Assembly: GCA_023512835.1 (NCBI GenBank)
Contig: CM042092.1
Span: 10,541,498 to 10,605,497, forward strand
Direction: 5' to 3'
Length of the DNA: 64,000 nucleotides
Source of the DNA: Taxillus chinensis
Taxonomy: Eukaryota; Streptophyta; Magnoliopsida; Santalales; Loranthaceae
Under the pieces are notes generated by a model. That model ran no database searches. It was not told the DNA's origin and was given only the letters and a program-made list of their open reading frames with translations. The translations under genes and the position numbers were made by a program. This document shows, piece by piece, positions 37,101 to 55,490 of the stretch. Position 1 is the first letter of the stretch. Each line of letters starts with the position of its first letter.

Positions 37101-40100
37101 TATAGTTCTCATTTCTTTTCTTTACAGTGCTGCCTCCTTCTCTCAAAACTGCCACCTGAAATCGTTGGCGAGAAACTGGAAGCGGAACGACTGTATGATA
37201 GTGTTAATTTGATACTGTCACTTCAGGTATAATTATCAGTAAACTTAAGTTGGATATTGACCCTTTTTTAATGTACAAGTAAACTTTTTATTCAGTGGAC
37301 CAACAACTGCTCTCCCACTGATGAATCGTATACTGCAGAGTAAAAATGGTGGTTTAGCGGCTTGGGAGCCTGCCGGAGCTCAGGCATGGTTGGAGGTAAC
37401 TAACTACATATTATTAATTAATCTATTGTTTATCAACGCAGGCCCAAAGGGACTTACACATTGATGTTAGAGGAGTTTTGTCAAAATCACTTTCAATTTA
37501 ATTTTTGCCACACACTGATTTTATTTTATACCACACTACTTCAGATACAATATCAACCATGTCATTAAGAAACTCATTCAATAACATACATATGAAAATG
37601 GGAAAACTATTCGAAAACAACAACTCTAATACGATATCACTGACACCAATATGATAAATCTAATTTCATACAAAAATCATTAGTTATTGGTTCATTTGTT
37701 GTTATGAGACTCATCCAAAATTCATCAAATTCATCCAACATCCTCTAAATTCATCTAAGAAGTTTCAGCCTTACTTATTCAAAGACCTACATCTAGCAAA
37801 CAACACTACATTAATCCTTTCAAGATATAACTCCAATTCAAAGATCAAATGACTATACTAAAAACATACAACTACTACATTAAATGTGTCTAATACAATT
37901 ATTATCCCTAATTTTCGAGGTAAATAAATGTGGGAGGGAGACAAATTGGAGACTGATGTCATTAAATCCAATTTGATGAAAATGAATTTGAAGTTCACTA
38001 CTCTAATCCAATAGTCTTCAATCCGAGAAGCTCATCTAACAACTTGCATCCAAAGATGAGAACCTCTAATATGACATTACTAGCACCGATCAAAAACAAA
38101 AACCTTTTAGTCCGAAAATTATCCGTTCATATGACACTACAAGACTCATCCTAAATCCATCAAACTCGTCTAAAATCCTCTAAACTCATCCGAGAAACTC
38201 TGATCCCTTTTAAGAATGAGCATCACTCATCCAAAAACCTTCATCCGACAAACAACACTACGGTTGGGATGTTTGTCCCATATCGCGCAAGAACAAGAAA
38301 GTTAAGGTATATATATGAAGAAAGAATATGACGCATTCTAAAGCCGTACGGGCTTATGTAGCGAGCCCAACGCTGACAGTATTATGACACGTAATAGGGC
38401 CTTTGCCTAGACTTAATTCTAACAAACTGATATCAGAGCTTGGTTGTCTATGATTATTTCCGTTAAGTATTTTGTGATATCGAACTGTTGGTGCGGTGGT
38501 ATTTAGGTTATGATATCACTTTAATATTGAACCGGTTTAATCTCTCCACAAGGCATGGACTGAGGGGAAGTTACAAGAAATTCCTAGTTTCATGAGTGTG
38601 TCTATGCCCGATTCTAACAACTACAATAATCCGATTCCGAGATACACCTTCAAGATCAACAATCCGAAATTGCATTAATCCAAATACGATCCAATGTGAA
38701 ATTTCAACACTCCGGATGGTGGGGTCCCTGTTGTTATACACACACACCTCATTTTATGTAAATTCTCGTACACATGCTAATGTTCTGCACTTTTTCTTTT
38801 TGTCCCCTCAGCTGCTTAACCCTACAGAATTCTTTGCTGACATCGTTATTGAGCATGAGTATGATTTTCTTTCCTTCAGACTACAGTGATTGTGAATAAT
38901 GGCTCTGAAGAGACTGAGAGTAATATAATATACTATGATTTATGAATCACAGGTACGCGGAGTGCACTTCTTCGGCAGTTCAAGCTTTGGTTTTGTTTTC
39001 CAAGTTATATCCAGGACACCGAGAGAAAGAGATAAATGTATTCATTGCAAATGCAGTACGGTATCTGGAAGACGTCCAAACAACCGATGGCTCATGGCAC
39101 GTAAATGAACTCTCTCCACAGTCCACATGCACATTGGATAACACACGATCAATCAAGTGTTTCTAATTTCTGAACTTGATTAGTTAAACAGTATTTGGGA
39201 TTTGGGAATAACACAGGTATGGGAACTGGGGAGTGTGCTTCACATATGGAACATGGTTTGCACTGGAAGGACTGGTAGCTGCTGGTAAAACCTTCTACAA
39301 TTGCGCTTCTATTCGCAAGGGTGTCAATTTTCTGCTACAGCGTCAATTGGAAGATGGAGGCTGGGGAGAGAGCTATCTGTCATGCCCTAAAATGGTAATT
39401 TATTCGTATGTTTTCACATGCATATATCATTTGCCTCTAAATCTTGCATAGATTGGATGCATAGAATTAGTGTAACTGAATGTGTGGTTGGGGAGGCAGA
39501 TATATACGCCTCTGGAAGGAAACAAATCAAATCTAGTGCAGACTGCTTGGGCCATGATGGGTCTGATTCATTCAGGACAGGTCAGTACGTAATATGCTTT
39601 GATAAGAGTCATTAAGGGTCAGATGGCTATCACAATGCATTGCAGTTGCCATCTCCTCAGAGAGATAGCGGTATTGTCAATCTATCTTATACATGCGCAT
39701 AAATTGATCCAAGTCCCTAATCATGCAAAACATAAAATATAGGCTGAGAGAGATCCGGCACCCCTCCACCGTGCGGCAAAACTCTTGATCAACTCTCAAC
39801 TGGAAGACGGTGACTTCCCTCAACAGGTTAGCCATCGCTTCATTTGGATAGTGCGTGCACATATTATATCATTAATCTGCCGATGGTTATCGATGCTAAA
39901 AGTTGTTGTGAACCTCTCACGCTCTCTACACACACACACACACACTCCAGTGATTAATTGAATCCCTTGTGTGGATGAATGGTTGTAATGCAGGAGATTA
40001 CAGGAACATTCATGAAGAATTGCATGGTGCACTACGGACTATACAGAAATACTTATCCGCTGTGGGCATTGGCAGAATACCGCCGGCGGGTTCCCCTGCT

Positions 40101-40104
40101 TTAA
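34129..40104 (+). CDS. Oxidosqualene cyclase, beta-amyrin-synthase-like
   Basis: Eighteen exons total 2,301 nt, 766 residues: 34129-34353, 34498-34683, 34842-34931, 35073-35270, 35446-35530, 35658-35824, 36076-36267, 36355-36468, 36706-36825, 36908-37030, 37128-37226, 37339-37395, 38812-38858, 38953-39096, 39217-39394, 39500-39580, 39743-39826, 39994-40104. Exon count and length match plant OSCs. The enzyme cyclises 2,3-oxidosqualene at the ER membrane. Catalytic DCTAE is intact (Asp ~493). MWCYCR (~264-269) favours beta-amyrin synthase; lupeol synthases usually have MLCYCR. QW-type motifs are present ([14 protein letters not shown]). Introns 5 and 14 lack GT at the in-frame donor and read GC (GG|GCATGT, TG|GCACGT). 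Nearby GT donors would shift frame. Intron 12 is 1.4 kb and holds retroelement debris. Product specificity is inferred. Confidence 0.93.
37396..38811. repeat. Repeat-filled intron 12 of the cyclase gene
   Basis: The only long intron of the gene. A degenerate ~110-bp unit at 37706-37812 recurs at 38142-38262, both ending caaacaacactac. The second copy abuts the retroelement-like piece starting near 38264. Confidence 0.6.
38264..38440 (+). mobile_element. TRIM/copia-like LTR fragment with primer-binding site
   Basis: About 160 bp (38264-38424) ends TTCTAACA. Three bases later comes tgatatcagagct (38428-38440), one mismatch from the initiator-Met tRNA primer-binding string TGGTATCAGAGCT. The opening TTGGGATG resembles a TG LTR start. 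No second LTR or internal coding region is found, so this is a truncated non-autonomous element. Confidence 0.5.
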
Positions 40105-42686
40105 GACTCTCCACTGACGCTTGTACCTGCTTCCCCCATTTCCAAGTCGAATAAATAAATCAGTGTAGAAGTGCCTCTTCTTATATAATAAACCATATGG
40201 ATGTACCCGATGAGAGATTATTAACATGATTCTAATAAGCCATATGGATGTACCAAACAGATTCCACAAAGTTTGGTTGCAGGGCCGGCATACAAAGAAA
40301 TGCACGTCTTTTTTTGTAGTTAAGCTTGAAGTATGTCAGTCAAGCTGTATTTTAATATTATATGCATTTTTTTCACTGACTGAGACTTGAAGGTGCTGAT
40401 AAGTGATAACTAAAAACTAAAATGTTAACAAATGATTTATAAACGGTCAAAATATGCATTGCATGGGCATTAGACAACAAATCAAAATTTCAGTCTCGGC
40501 TAATAAAATTGAACAGCATTAAACTATAACGTAGGACTAGAAACTATAATTAACGGTATGCATTACATAGGACTATAATGCATACCGTTGCCTGTCAGTG
40601 CTAATAAAATTAAACACCATTAATAAATGTGTCATAGTTCTCAAATTTTGGGTCTTGTTTGAGTTTCCTTTTAGAGTTATTTACACAATGAGCATATACT
40701 ATGGGGTTGATTACAAATTACAAATGCAAATATTTAATCCATTACCCATCCTTCTACCTACCTATAATCTATACACAAATGAGTAAGACCCATAATCCAT
40801 TGGACCCTTATGGGGATGTCACTATTCAGTAACCGACTATCAAATGGGATTTCCTGCATTAGACAAAAACTGCCTAATGCCTATGATGTAAGTCACTAAC
40901 AATTGACAAAGTTAAGCAACCAACTGATAACGATAACAATAATGCTACAGGCGTGTATTGCGTGCAATTTTACACTGTAGGTGTGGGTATGTTGCATGGA
41001 ATTGACGGGGGAAGTGGTACGATTGATGAATTACCGAAAGCTGACGTCGGCCGGGATTTTGGAACTGTGTTGGATGTCGCTTAGGAAGATTGCACCAACG
41101 GATGCCGTTGCTTATAGTTATAGAAATTGCGCAGAGCCGCAGGTGACAGCTAGAGATTGGACTGGAGATTTTTATGGAGTAGAGATGAAAAAAGACCCAT
41201 CAATTTTTATTTTTAGGAGGGAGGGGGCATGGCCTCGATTGGTATGGATATACCCTTGTATGATGTACATATTGTGAGTTTTGTTTGAAAACATGTGATG
41301 TAGTCTCGGTGGTAGTTATCAAACCCTCAACATTTCAGGTGTGTGAAGATAGAAAGTCACTTATTCGATTCTAAAATAGAAACACAACATGTGATGATTC
41401 GAGTAGGAATTGGAGCCATGTTGATATAAGAAGTAAAACTGATCCCTTATTTTAGTGAAAAGCTATTAAAAGTTTTATTGAATTATCCAATAAAGAGAGC
41501 ATATTTGGGCCGGTCAAGTCCGATAGTGATACAACCATCCAATCGCCTAGAGTAGAGATACTCCAATAGGCGAAAATCATAGAGTTGAAATAGATATGCT
41601 ATAAGAGATATCTGAATATTTTGATATAAAAAGTAAAACTGGCAGCTTACTTTAGTGAAAAGCTATTAAAAGTTTTATTGAATTATTCAACATAAACGTG
41701 AGAAAGCTATTCAAAGCCAAATGAACTCATTATCCATTCAAGCCATGAAACCTTGAAGTTTCTCAAAAGACAACAAAAGAAACAATGAAGGCTCGTCAGG
41801 AATAAAGTTTATTAAAATGTTTTATACTTAACAATTTGTTTAAGTATTTGTTGAATCGTATTGAAAATATTTTTGATATTTAACTCAATAATTTGATCAA
41901 GATACTCAATTGCTTAGCCAATTGTAAATGCTCTAAAAATATAATAGTATATTTATAAATGAATTAAAATGAAATATACAAGAAATTGATTTTGAATTTA
42001 TTTTAATTTTATTATCATAAATATTTTTTTTTCTATTTTAGCTTTAATAAGTAAAACCAATGGCCCCACCATCAGTTTTTAGTATTCATTTTATTTTTAA
42101 AAATATGTAATTACAAAAAGGCTTTCAAAAGACTAATTCTCAGGGTATGTTTGTCTGAATTAATTAACTTCTAAAATATGTTTAAGTTTAGGAGAAAATG
42201 TTTTTTTTTTAAATATATATAATTTTTTGTAAAGAAGTATGGCACTAAAATGGCTAACAAAAGTATAAATTTTTAGTTTTAAATAATTTCAAAAACACTA
42301 ATATTGAATTTGCCAATACCAATGCTCTAAGAATATAACTTATTCTTGCTCCAATTAAAGAACTTACAAGAAAAAGTTAAAAGTTACTTATAAATATAAC
42401 CATCATCCTCAAATACTTATAAACAAAAATATGCTTATAAAAATTAATATAATCACTCGTAAGCATAACCAAATACTTCAAAAAAAAAAAAACTAACTAA
42501 ACTGGTCTAACTGCCTACAAGTTTAGCCAGCCCACATTTCAGTGGCTTTGAGAAAGCGCTTAACAAATAATCATGCAAAAAAGGGCATTCCATTTTTCAA
42601 CTCTCTAGAGGTGTACAAGCATACCCGATGAATAGTATGTATATAAATAATGGCAAAGCAACTCACTCCCAAATGCCGGCTACTGG
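40105..42686. other. Gene-free spacer after the cyclase gene
   Basis: 3'UTR and AT-rich DNA. A 98-codon open frame at 40981-41277 has no recognisable feature. Direct repeats and a SINE-like piece lie at 41300-41691. Confidence 0.5.
41300..41691 (+). repeat. Direct repeat next to a tRNA-like (SINE?) segment
   Basis: About 70 bp at 41422-41492 (ttgatataagaagtaaaact ... ttgaattatccaa) recurs at 41619-41691. Upstream, tagtctcggtggtag resembles a tRNA A box, and ttcgattctaaaa about 60 nt later resembles a B box. Together they suggest a decayed SINE. Confidence 0.35.
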
Positions 42687-45600
42687 TTATCCAAAGGGTT
42701 CGGGCAAAAGCTCAAACCCATTATCAAAGATGGATCCTTGATCAGACTTATCATCCACACCATGAAGCCAATATGCATTCTTCAAATCCTCATTGAGCAG
42801 ATTTGTTTCATATCTGGAGCTCTCAAAGAAGTCAACATCACTTAGTTTCGCAGAAAAACGACCACTGTCTCCTTCAGTTCCACTTTCTGAATACCCATTG
42901 ACATAATTTCCATTCTCTGCGATTATACCACTTTTGTTGACACCCAAGCTACTGCTGAAATTACGGGAAGCTGAATCACTCACTGCATGAATAGCCCGGG
43001 CTTTAGGCGTGCCAGATCGGATGCTTTGGGGGAAGAGGGAAATGCCTGAAATCGAACGAACGCCTTGACTACCTTTTATATCCTGTGTTACAAGTACAGG
43101 TACAAACCGTATAAGTTAATTAAAGATGGCAAAAATGTCCCTCTAATCTAAAGGAGAGGAGATAAAATTCACAATGACGAGCCATCGTCTTTCTTATCAG
43201 CACTTGACAGGAACTGTTAAAGATAAGAATACCAAACGAACATCTTAAAGACTCAAATCCACCCCGAAAAATAAAGAAAAGAAAGAGTACTGCTCCACAT
43301 GATCCTCACACAAGCAGCTCGTTGCGTACGTAAACTTGTCTGGAAGATCTAATCTACCCTGTGACCATAAACTAGGTGAATAAAAAGAGCACCATTTCTG
43401 CAGAGGAAATGATGCTGATATGATGAATAATACGTGAATTCATGAGAACTAATTAACACAGCAAATGATCTTAAATCACTTGGGTATTTCCAAAAAAATG
43501 CATCCCAGCCAACCAGCATGCTGCTATAGCATAAAGTATATATTTCGTATTAAACACAAGGAAAAGTATGCATACCATATGCCGGATAGCCATATCCAGT
43601 GATTTTTTGGAGATAGTTCTCCCAAATCCAGTGCTCTCAGTGTTCATTGATGCAGTTTTTACTGGTTTCCTCACGGGCAATTCTGAGACACTAGATACTT
43701 TTCGAGATTCGGGTAACTCAACATGCCCCATCCCATGCACACGTACCCTTGAAGCAGGCTCTGCTAGTCTTCCCTTTGTAACATTGGGCGATGAATGTCT
43801 TCGTTCCAGCTTGTTAGGGCCAGCTGTATTCTCTGAATTGGCCTTTGCAGTGACTGAAACTCCTGGTCGAGATCGACCAGCAGAAAGTGGTCTGCTGGGC
43901 AAAGTTGTCCTCAGGTTTGGTGGCGTGTTAACTGGAAAATCAGTAGGAACAACTGGCTGCTGTGAAGAACGAACTCTTGGGGAGCTTGGTCGTGATGTTG
44001 GTGTTGTATTGCGTCCAACAGGCAGAACCTGCCCGAGTGATATTGAAAGACTTGCTGTTGCAGACAGAGATGGTGCTGATGAAGTCCTCCGTGGGGGAGT
44101 TGATGGTCGAGAAGTTGACCGAACATTTGGGGAATTTATATTTGATTGGACCTGGCGTCTAGCACTTGGAGAAGAAGGTCTTGAAATTTGGGTTGGTCGC
44201 ATTCTGTCATTTGTAGAGCTGGGACTGGGAGAGGCTGGACGGGCTTTAGAAGTTAAGGGTTGTAAGGCTGCTGGACGAAGAGAGGAGTTGGAGAATCTTA
44301 CTGAAGATGGAGAAGGTGTGCGGGAACTGGAAGGCCTAATGTAAGATGAGACCGAAGCTGAGCTGGTATTGAGGATGGAGGTGGATCTAGTTGAGGAATA
44401 TGAATTGTACTGTGTACCAGAGATAGAAGGCCGAGTTACTGAACTACTTCTGATTGGTCTCGAGGAATGGTTGCTCTGTGACTGTGCCACTGAAAGCTGA
44501 AACAATTCTTCAAATTGTAACAAAGTGTCTAAAATCCTTAACATGTACAAACATTACATATTAATTTGTATAAGCGTTTCAAAAATGTCACAAGGCAGGT
44601 CTAGGGGTAGCACCCCTTCATTTGTATAAGTGTTTATTGCATGGTGTTTACCATGCTTAAGATCCCTTTTTTTTCTTTCTTTTTTATTGCTCTATTTGTT
44701 CCGTTGGGGTTGTGTATGGCTAGTGACTTGGTCCATTTTTCAGATATCACTTGTTGAGGTGTATCAGCAATGGAACAACAGGAATAAATGAATTTGAAGA
44801 ATAATTGTAGGATTTAAGTCCAATAATTTAATTCCATGGAATAATTTATTATTTATTATTAAGGATCAAGCTCCAGACTTCACATTCAAATGTTTAGAAA
44901 AATTAGCCTTTTCTGCTGCTTTTGCATCTTGTAGGGTCACATTGATTAGATAATACATGTTTTAAACCCAAAATAATCCCAAAACTATGAATAAAACTAT
45001 TGACTTGTATAATTAGCTATTAATGCATAGCAAGCTTGTTGAAAGCTGCATAGAAATTACCGGCAAAAATGAGCTTTTTTTTGCGTTAATAGTAAAACAA
45101 ACAATTCCAAGCACTGATTTATCAGCAACTCAATTGCAGGGAAAAGGGAAACTTTACTATTCATCATAGACAGATTTCTCCATACTTGAATTGCTAATAC
45201 AACAAAAATCAAATACACAACAGAAACATTAATCCGAAAATTAGGGAATAGAAAGAAACAGGGAAGTTTGAACACATACCCTTGAAGAATTAGTACTGGA
45301 GACTGATCTAGCCGTGGATCTACTTTTTGAGGCTGCTAGAGTTGGTTGAGATTCGCTTCCATCTGATGAAGGAAATACAGGAGTTCCAGGAGGGGTGAGA
45401 AGCCTGCTGACATTAAAGACAGTGAAAATAATAACGATAAAAAATAATAAAAAATTAGGCATAAATAACGACCATTGATTACTATTTAAAGTTTTCTAGT
45501 GCAGTTACTGATTTACTGGAATATATCTGGTATTAATAATAGATATGTCTATGTGAATTGGTAAGTACAATGCACTTCAATTGCCATCTCAAAATCCAAA

Positions 45601-46597
45601 CAAATACACAGAGTTCATTACCCTCGTCAAACATAGCGTTAATGATTGAGCTTTCTCATAAAAGATTATAAGAACTAGTTAGAGATAGACAAAGCAAACT
45701 GAGTTTCAAAAACAAAACAATCAACTTATGATTTCGATGCATCGAAGACACGCAAGTATATTATGACCACAGAGGAACGAAAGGGTAATGAATCAAGATT
45801 GGTAGCATAATTAACCTTCCGGGTTGAATGTTAGACCTTCCATGTAATCAATCAATCATGTTAGAATGAATGTAAATACTTGATGGATCCATAAGCAGAA
45901 AAATCGAAAAACATCTATTAGATTCACTATTTTACGTTTTAGTCGACAAAAGTAAAGCGTAAATGGCACCCAGGAAATCTCAATGGAGCCATAGAAAGAT
46001 GTTCAAAACAAGAACATGCGTTTTTAAACTTAACCAAATACATAAAATGCAATCAATATCAAAACCAAGCATCTAACAAAAGTACAGTGAGCCTTGATGG
46101 CGACCAGGAATTCGACCAAATACACAAAATAAAATAAACCAAGGAAGAATACGATTTAAAAATAAAATAAAAAAGTACCAATCATAATCGTTCTTTCCTC
46201 CATCGCTACTTAACAACAGATCATCTACTTTGCCACTCCTACCATACGACACATTAGCTGATCCAAGTCCGACTGCAGTTTCCCTTGCCTTCACTGAAAC
46301 TTGGATCAAAACATCTCAGATCCTGATAAACCAAACATCTAACGAAAATCGAGAAAACGAATCCAAGTGAAGCCCGCGCGGGAGCAACAGGAGATGAAGG
46401 ATCGAAGATAGTAGACTCGTACCGTGGGATTCATCGGAGGAGGGGAGGGACAGGCCACGGCGGTTCCTGGAGAAGAGATCCAAGTTATCGTCGGCCGATC
46501 CGGGGAGACTACGGCGTCGATTTTGCTGCGATCTCGCCGGAACATTCGTTCCGAAGCCGGCAAATGTATCCCTCCCGACGTTCATGCTTCGATTCAT
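42687..46597 (-). CDS. Ser/Pro-rich basic protein, BPP-like microtubule-associated family
   Basis: Five exons: 46597-46423, 46293-46179, 45403-45280, 44496-43576, 43082-42687, giving 576 residues. All junctions keep frame. The N-terminus MNRSMNVGRDTFAGFG and the LFSRNRRGLSLPSSD, KNDYDWLLTPPGTPVFPSSD and TPPRR-type motifs are those of plant proteins annotated as FLO11-like or basic proline-rich (Arabidopsis BPP group, microtubule-associated). The large exon 4 is a disordered Ser/Pro/Arg/Thr-rich region with many SRPSSP-like repeats. The C-terminal exon is acidic and ordered-looking (KLSDVDFFESSRYE, NAYWLHG). No enzyme domain, signal peptide or TM segment is seen. A cytoskeletal role is inferred from the family. 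The start fits the family N-terminus. Confidence 0.85.
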
Positions 46598-46632
46598 GGC
46601 TGCTCACGACTCCGCCACGGCCGTTGTACGGT

Positions 46633-46676
<44 letters not shown>

Positions 46677-46699
46677 AGAGAGAGAGAGAGAGAAATATA

Positions 46700-46755
<56 letters not shown>

Positions 46756-46860
46756 CAAAATCACATTGGCATTCACCGAGGCTACTTCTTCTTCGCTCAT
46801 TTACGAGGAGGCAGGAGTGGTGGGGGGTGTTGAGTGGTGATGACTATGAGTAGTTAGTTA
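46598..46860 (-). promoter_or_regulatory. BPP-like gene leader with compound AT/GA microsatellites
   Basis: Just upstream of the ATG (minus strand): (TA)n 46635-46671, (GA)n 46675-46693, (TA)n 46699-46724, (GA)n 46725-46752, which reads CT on the gene strand. Probably 5'UTR and core promoter. Confidence 0.5.
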
Positions 46861-49754
46861 CGGGGTTGAACTGCACCAATTAAATAAATAATTATAATAA
46901 ATTAGAAGGCAACTAACTAACCTTTCCATGGACTTTTAAGGTTTCATTTCAGCATCGAAAATTGAAATTAACCCCGTAATTAACAGCTTTTTATGCCATT
47001 TTCGCTGTATAATCTATATATATATATACACACACACGCGTAATATGTCCCATGATTAACTGTATTATTTGTTTTTTTTTGTATCAAATAATGGTCTAAT
47101 TTAAATAATTAAATAGGGTGAATGTCTCACCAGCCGCATTACTAGTTTTGATTTTTTCAAAGGGGTGGGAGTCGAAACTAGTTTTATTTTTTCAAATGAA
47201 TATATAATAATATATTAAGGAAATAGAAAACGAAAGCCCCTAAAATAAAATAGGATATAAATAGTAATAAATAAAGAAAATTTAAAAAAGGTTTCTAGCT
47301 GCACAAGATAATAATTAAATATGACCAAAGAAAGATAAAAAATATATAAATTTAAGAATTTGCCAATAATAGTTTAAATTTGAAATTAGTGGACTATTAA
47401 ACTTGCAATAATCACCCTATCTAGCTATCATATATTTACTAATTAATATTTTTTAATATTTAATTGTTTTCTTAATTCAAAATTTGTTGCGCGCGTGTAT
47501 ATATATATATACGGTGGCAGGTGATATTCTAACGCTGGCATATATTCTTTTTGAAGGAAATTATATATTGAATTTCTATAAATAGTCCGCTTGTAAATCG
47601 ATTCCAATTAATTGGATATAATAAAGTAGCCAAATTAATTCACCACTTAGTATTCAAGCTTTACTGAGCCATTATCACTCAATAAACACATGATATCTTA
47701 GTTTAGATACCATCTATATAACATTACTCCCAAAGCACTAGAGGGCTTTAAAGACTAAATCAAAATTGCCCTACTTTTATGTTCATCAAGGTAATGCATT
47801 AATTTATTTCTAGATATCGAGCTTTAGTATGATTCCAATAATGACATTCAAATATATATATATATATATATAAAGACTACTTAATTATAAGGATTCTAAG
47901 ATGGAACTTATTCAAATAGGACAACCAACTTTTACTAAATAATTGTACATGTTTATAAAACATACAAAAAAGGTTTTTGATAATTAATTTTAATGAATTT
48001 ATAAATATTTCTATTAAAGCAACATTATCTAATTTAATAAAATATAAAATCCAATTAAAATATTATATTTTGACTCTAAAATAATATCATTTTATAAGTG
48101 ATTAATTAAAATGATAGCTATTTGAATTTTGAACTAATTTTCATCTAATTTGACACAATAAAAGAATGAGTACAATAGCACATTGAAGAGAGAAAGAGAG
48201 AGAGAGAAAGAGTGTCCATTATCATTCATTTTAAATGGAAACCTTAATCCGATACAATTTCATTTAGTTCAACGGTAAAAAAACATACTATTAAAAATTC
48301 ATTAAAGGTTTTTTTAACAGGTTCTCAACTTCTCCTTGAGTGGAATCTAAAAATAGTACTCCAACCATTTCTTTCTCAACGAAGGATGTTGCACAATCTA
48401 ATCAAGCAATTACTTATATAATAGTTTTGAAGTTTTTTTTCCAATCTTCTCCTAGCAAAGATAAAAAGCAATTATCTTTGCTTTTTAAAAAAAGAAAAAA
48501 CTTTCCAACGGGATTACATGATGGGAATGCTATAGATTAATTGAGGGATTACCTCATTAAAATGATCATTTAACTCTTGAATTTATAGATTAATTAATGC
48601 ATAATAAAGATTTTTCATTCGTGTTAAGTTTCTAAATATCGTCAAATCTCAACAAATCTTCTCATATACTATATCTCATATCTTGCATAATTCTTTAGAG
48701 ATACCAGCAAGATTCATATAATTAATGATGTCCTTTTCTTTTATAATGCTTGTAATCTTTCCTCTGAAATATTTGTTACAACTCATCAATAATTCTCAGT
48801 TCTTTTCAACAAATGAAAGAAAAATCAAAATCAAAAATTCATCGTATATAATATCAAATTAGTTTTGGCTTTATTTAGCCATTGATACTTTGATAATATA
48901 AAGTATATTATCAATTACATAAGACAAGACAATAATACACAATAATAAAGGATTAAAAGTAATCCTAACATATATCTAGGTCATTTCAAACTCGCCTTTT
49001 GGTTTAATCCCTTATGTATCTCATCTTCACCTCTTTAGTGATTCCATCAAATAGTTTATCATATTGCACTTCAAACACATGTTTTATTTAAATTTTTATA
49101 TTACATGTTTTAGCATCCAAAGTTGATTAAAGTATAATATGAGGTAACATTCCTTTGGCACATTACCAACAAAGAATTGACAGGTAAAAAAATAAAATAG
49201 TATATACATTGAGAATCTCTCTCATTATAAAAGTTCCCAAGTTATTATGAGATAAAAAATTAATATCTTTGGGTTAAATATGTGCAATAATGTAATCATG
49301 TTATTATCTTTTAAAAATAAGCATAAATAATAACACATACCTACCCTCAATTTGAGACCTAAATCATCCTAGACCATAAACCAATCACATTATAACTAAA
49401 TCATCATAGAGCAAAAACAAATCATAATTAAATCAACCTGATACGAGTTTCTTGTAAATTAATCTATATAATATGAGAGTTTGATCGACGAGCACTATGA
49501 TCAAACATCTCATAACTCATTTGTGAAGAAATAAAATTAATATGAAAATGAACTGAAATAAAAATAAAAATATTTAATTATCTTAACAGAGATACAATAT
49601 CATTTTGAAAATTATAAATCTATCCACAATGTCGCCAACATTAAAAATTACCAATGGGCTGCATAGGGAAAAAACAAAATAAACAAAATGAAAAGAGTTA
49701 AAATGGAAGCTTCTAATTCAGACTTCTTGCTCCCATATTTGCTCCCATACATCA
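46861..49754. other. AT-rich gene-free stretch
   Basis: No supported gene. A 66-codon frame at 48340-48540 has no recognisable motif. Small TA runs are at 47500 and 47855. The last part before 49755 is the 3' region of RPT3. Confidence 0.55.
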
Positions 49755-54560
<4,806 letters not shown>

Positions 54561-55490
54561 TCTCGTTCCCCTCGTCTCCCCTTCTTCGACCTCGCTTCTC
54601 GCTTGCTTTCGCCGCAAGTAGGATGGCAACTTCGCCTCGACCCGCCCGTCCTCGGGTATTTCCGACGACAAGGTAACGGACAGTTACGGTTTTTACTCGG
54701 TCGACCCGACCCGCAATTTTTTTTTTTTTTGCTATATACTAGCCCGTTGCCATCCCAATTCCCAAGTTACGGCTTCTCAACGCTTATTTATTTAGTTATG
54801 GTTTCCATTTATTTATGATTACAAACCTTAATATATATAAAATTAGTTCATACCCATCCTCCATTTTTTTTTCATAACATTTAATTTTATTAAGATAAAT
54901 TATATTAGATTCTCTACTTTAATATAATAATATTTACTATCTTTTTATTTTAAAAAAATTACACACTTAATACTATTTTTATTGGCAATTAAAACAAATT
55001 AATGTTTTCCAAAATATTTAATATATTATTATCATATTAAATCAGTTTACTTGTCATATCAAGGGAAATAAAAGAACAAAAAAAAATCCAATTTTAGTAT
55101 GTTATTGAGAAAGATTAAGTATAACTCATAAAAAAATGAGAAATGTTGATTAATACATTTTGTGAAATACTTATATTATTCATTTGTGATTTAATTAAGT
55201 AGTCTTTATAAAAATAATAATAATAAATAAATCAATTTACGTACTGCAACAAAATTAACGTAAAATTGTGATAACGTTGTTTGAATTAATTCAGTAAAAA
55301 GATAATTTCAATTTGAGATGAAATTTTATTTCTCAAATTAAAATTAGAAAAACCAAAAACAAAGTCTTATTTCTAAAATTAGAATTCAATTAAAACAAAT
55401 TAAATTAAAAAAACTTCAATTACTTCGAGATGTGATATCCATTTAGAACCGAAGTGAGTTTTCACGTTTCAAAATAATTGAGTTCATTAA
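54561..55490. promoter_or_regulatory. RPT3 upstream region and AT-rich spacer
   Basis: The RPT3 leader is GC-rich to about 54710. Beyond it is AT-rich DNA with no gene. Confidence 0.4.

Noticed and set aside
40981..41277. 98-codon plus-strand frame starting MWVCCMELTG
   Set aside because: No recognisable motif, no splice or promoter context, and the alternate frame is equally protein-like. Not enough for a gene call.
43568..44344. 258-codon plus-strand open frame
   Set aside because: It is the antisense shadow of the Ser/Pro/Arg-rich exon 4 of the BPP-like gene, whose composition keeps several frames open.
48340..48540. 66-codon plus-strand frame
   Set aside because: Short, Lys/Ser-rich by composition, no family features.
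54561..54671. 37-residue N-terminal extension of RPT3
   Set aside because: The frame is open upstream but begins with TTG. The family start MASVMV at 54560 fits better.
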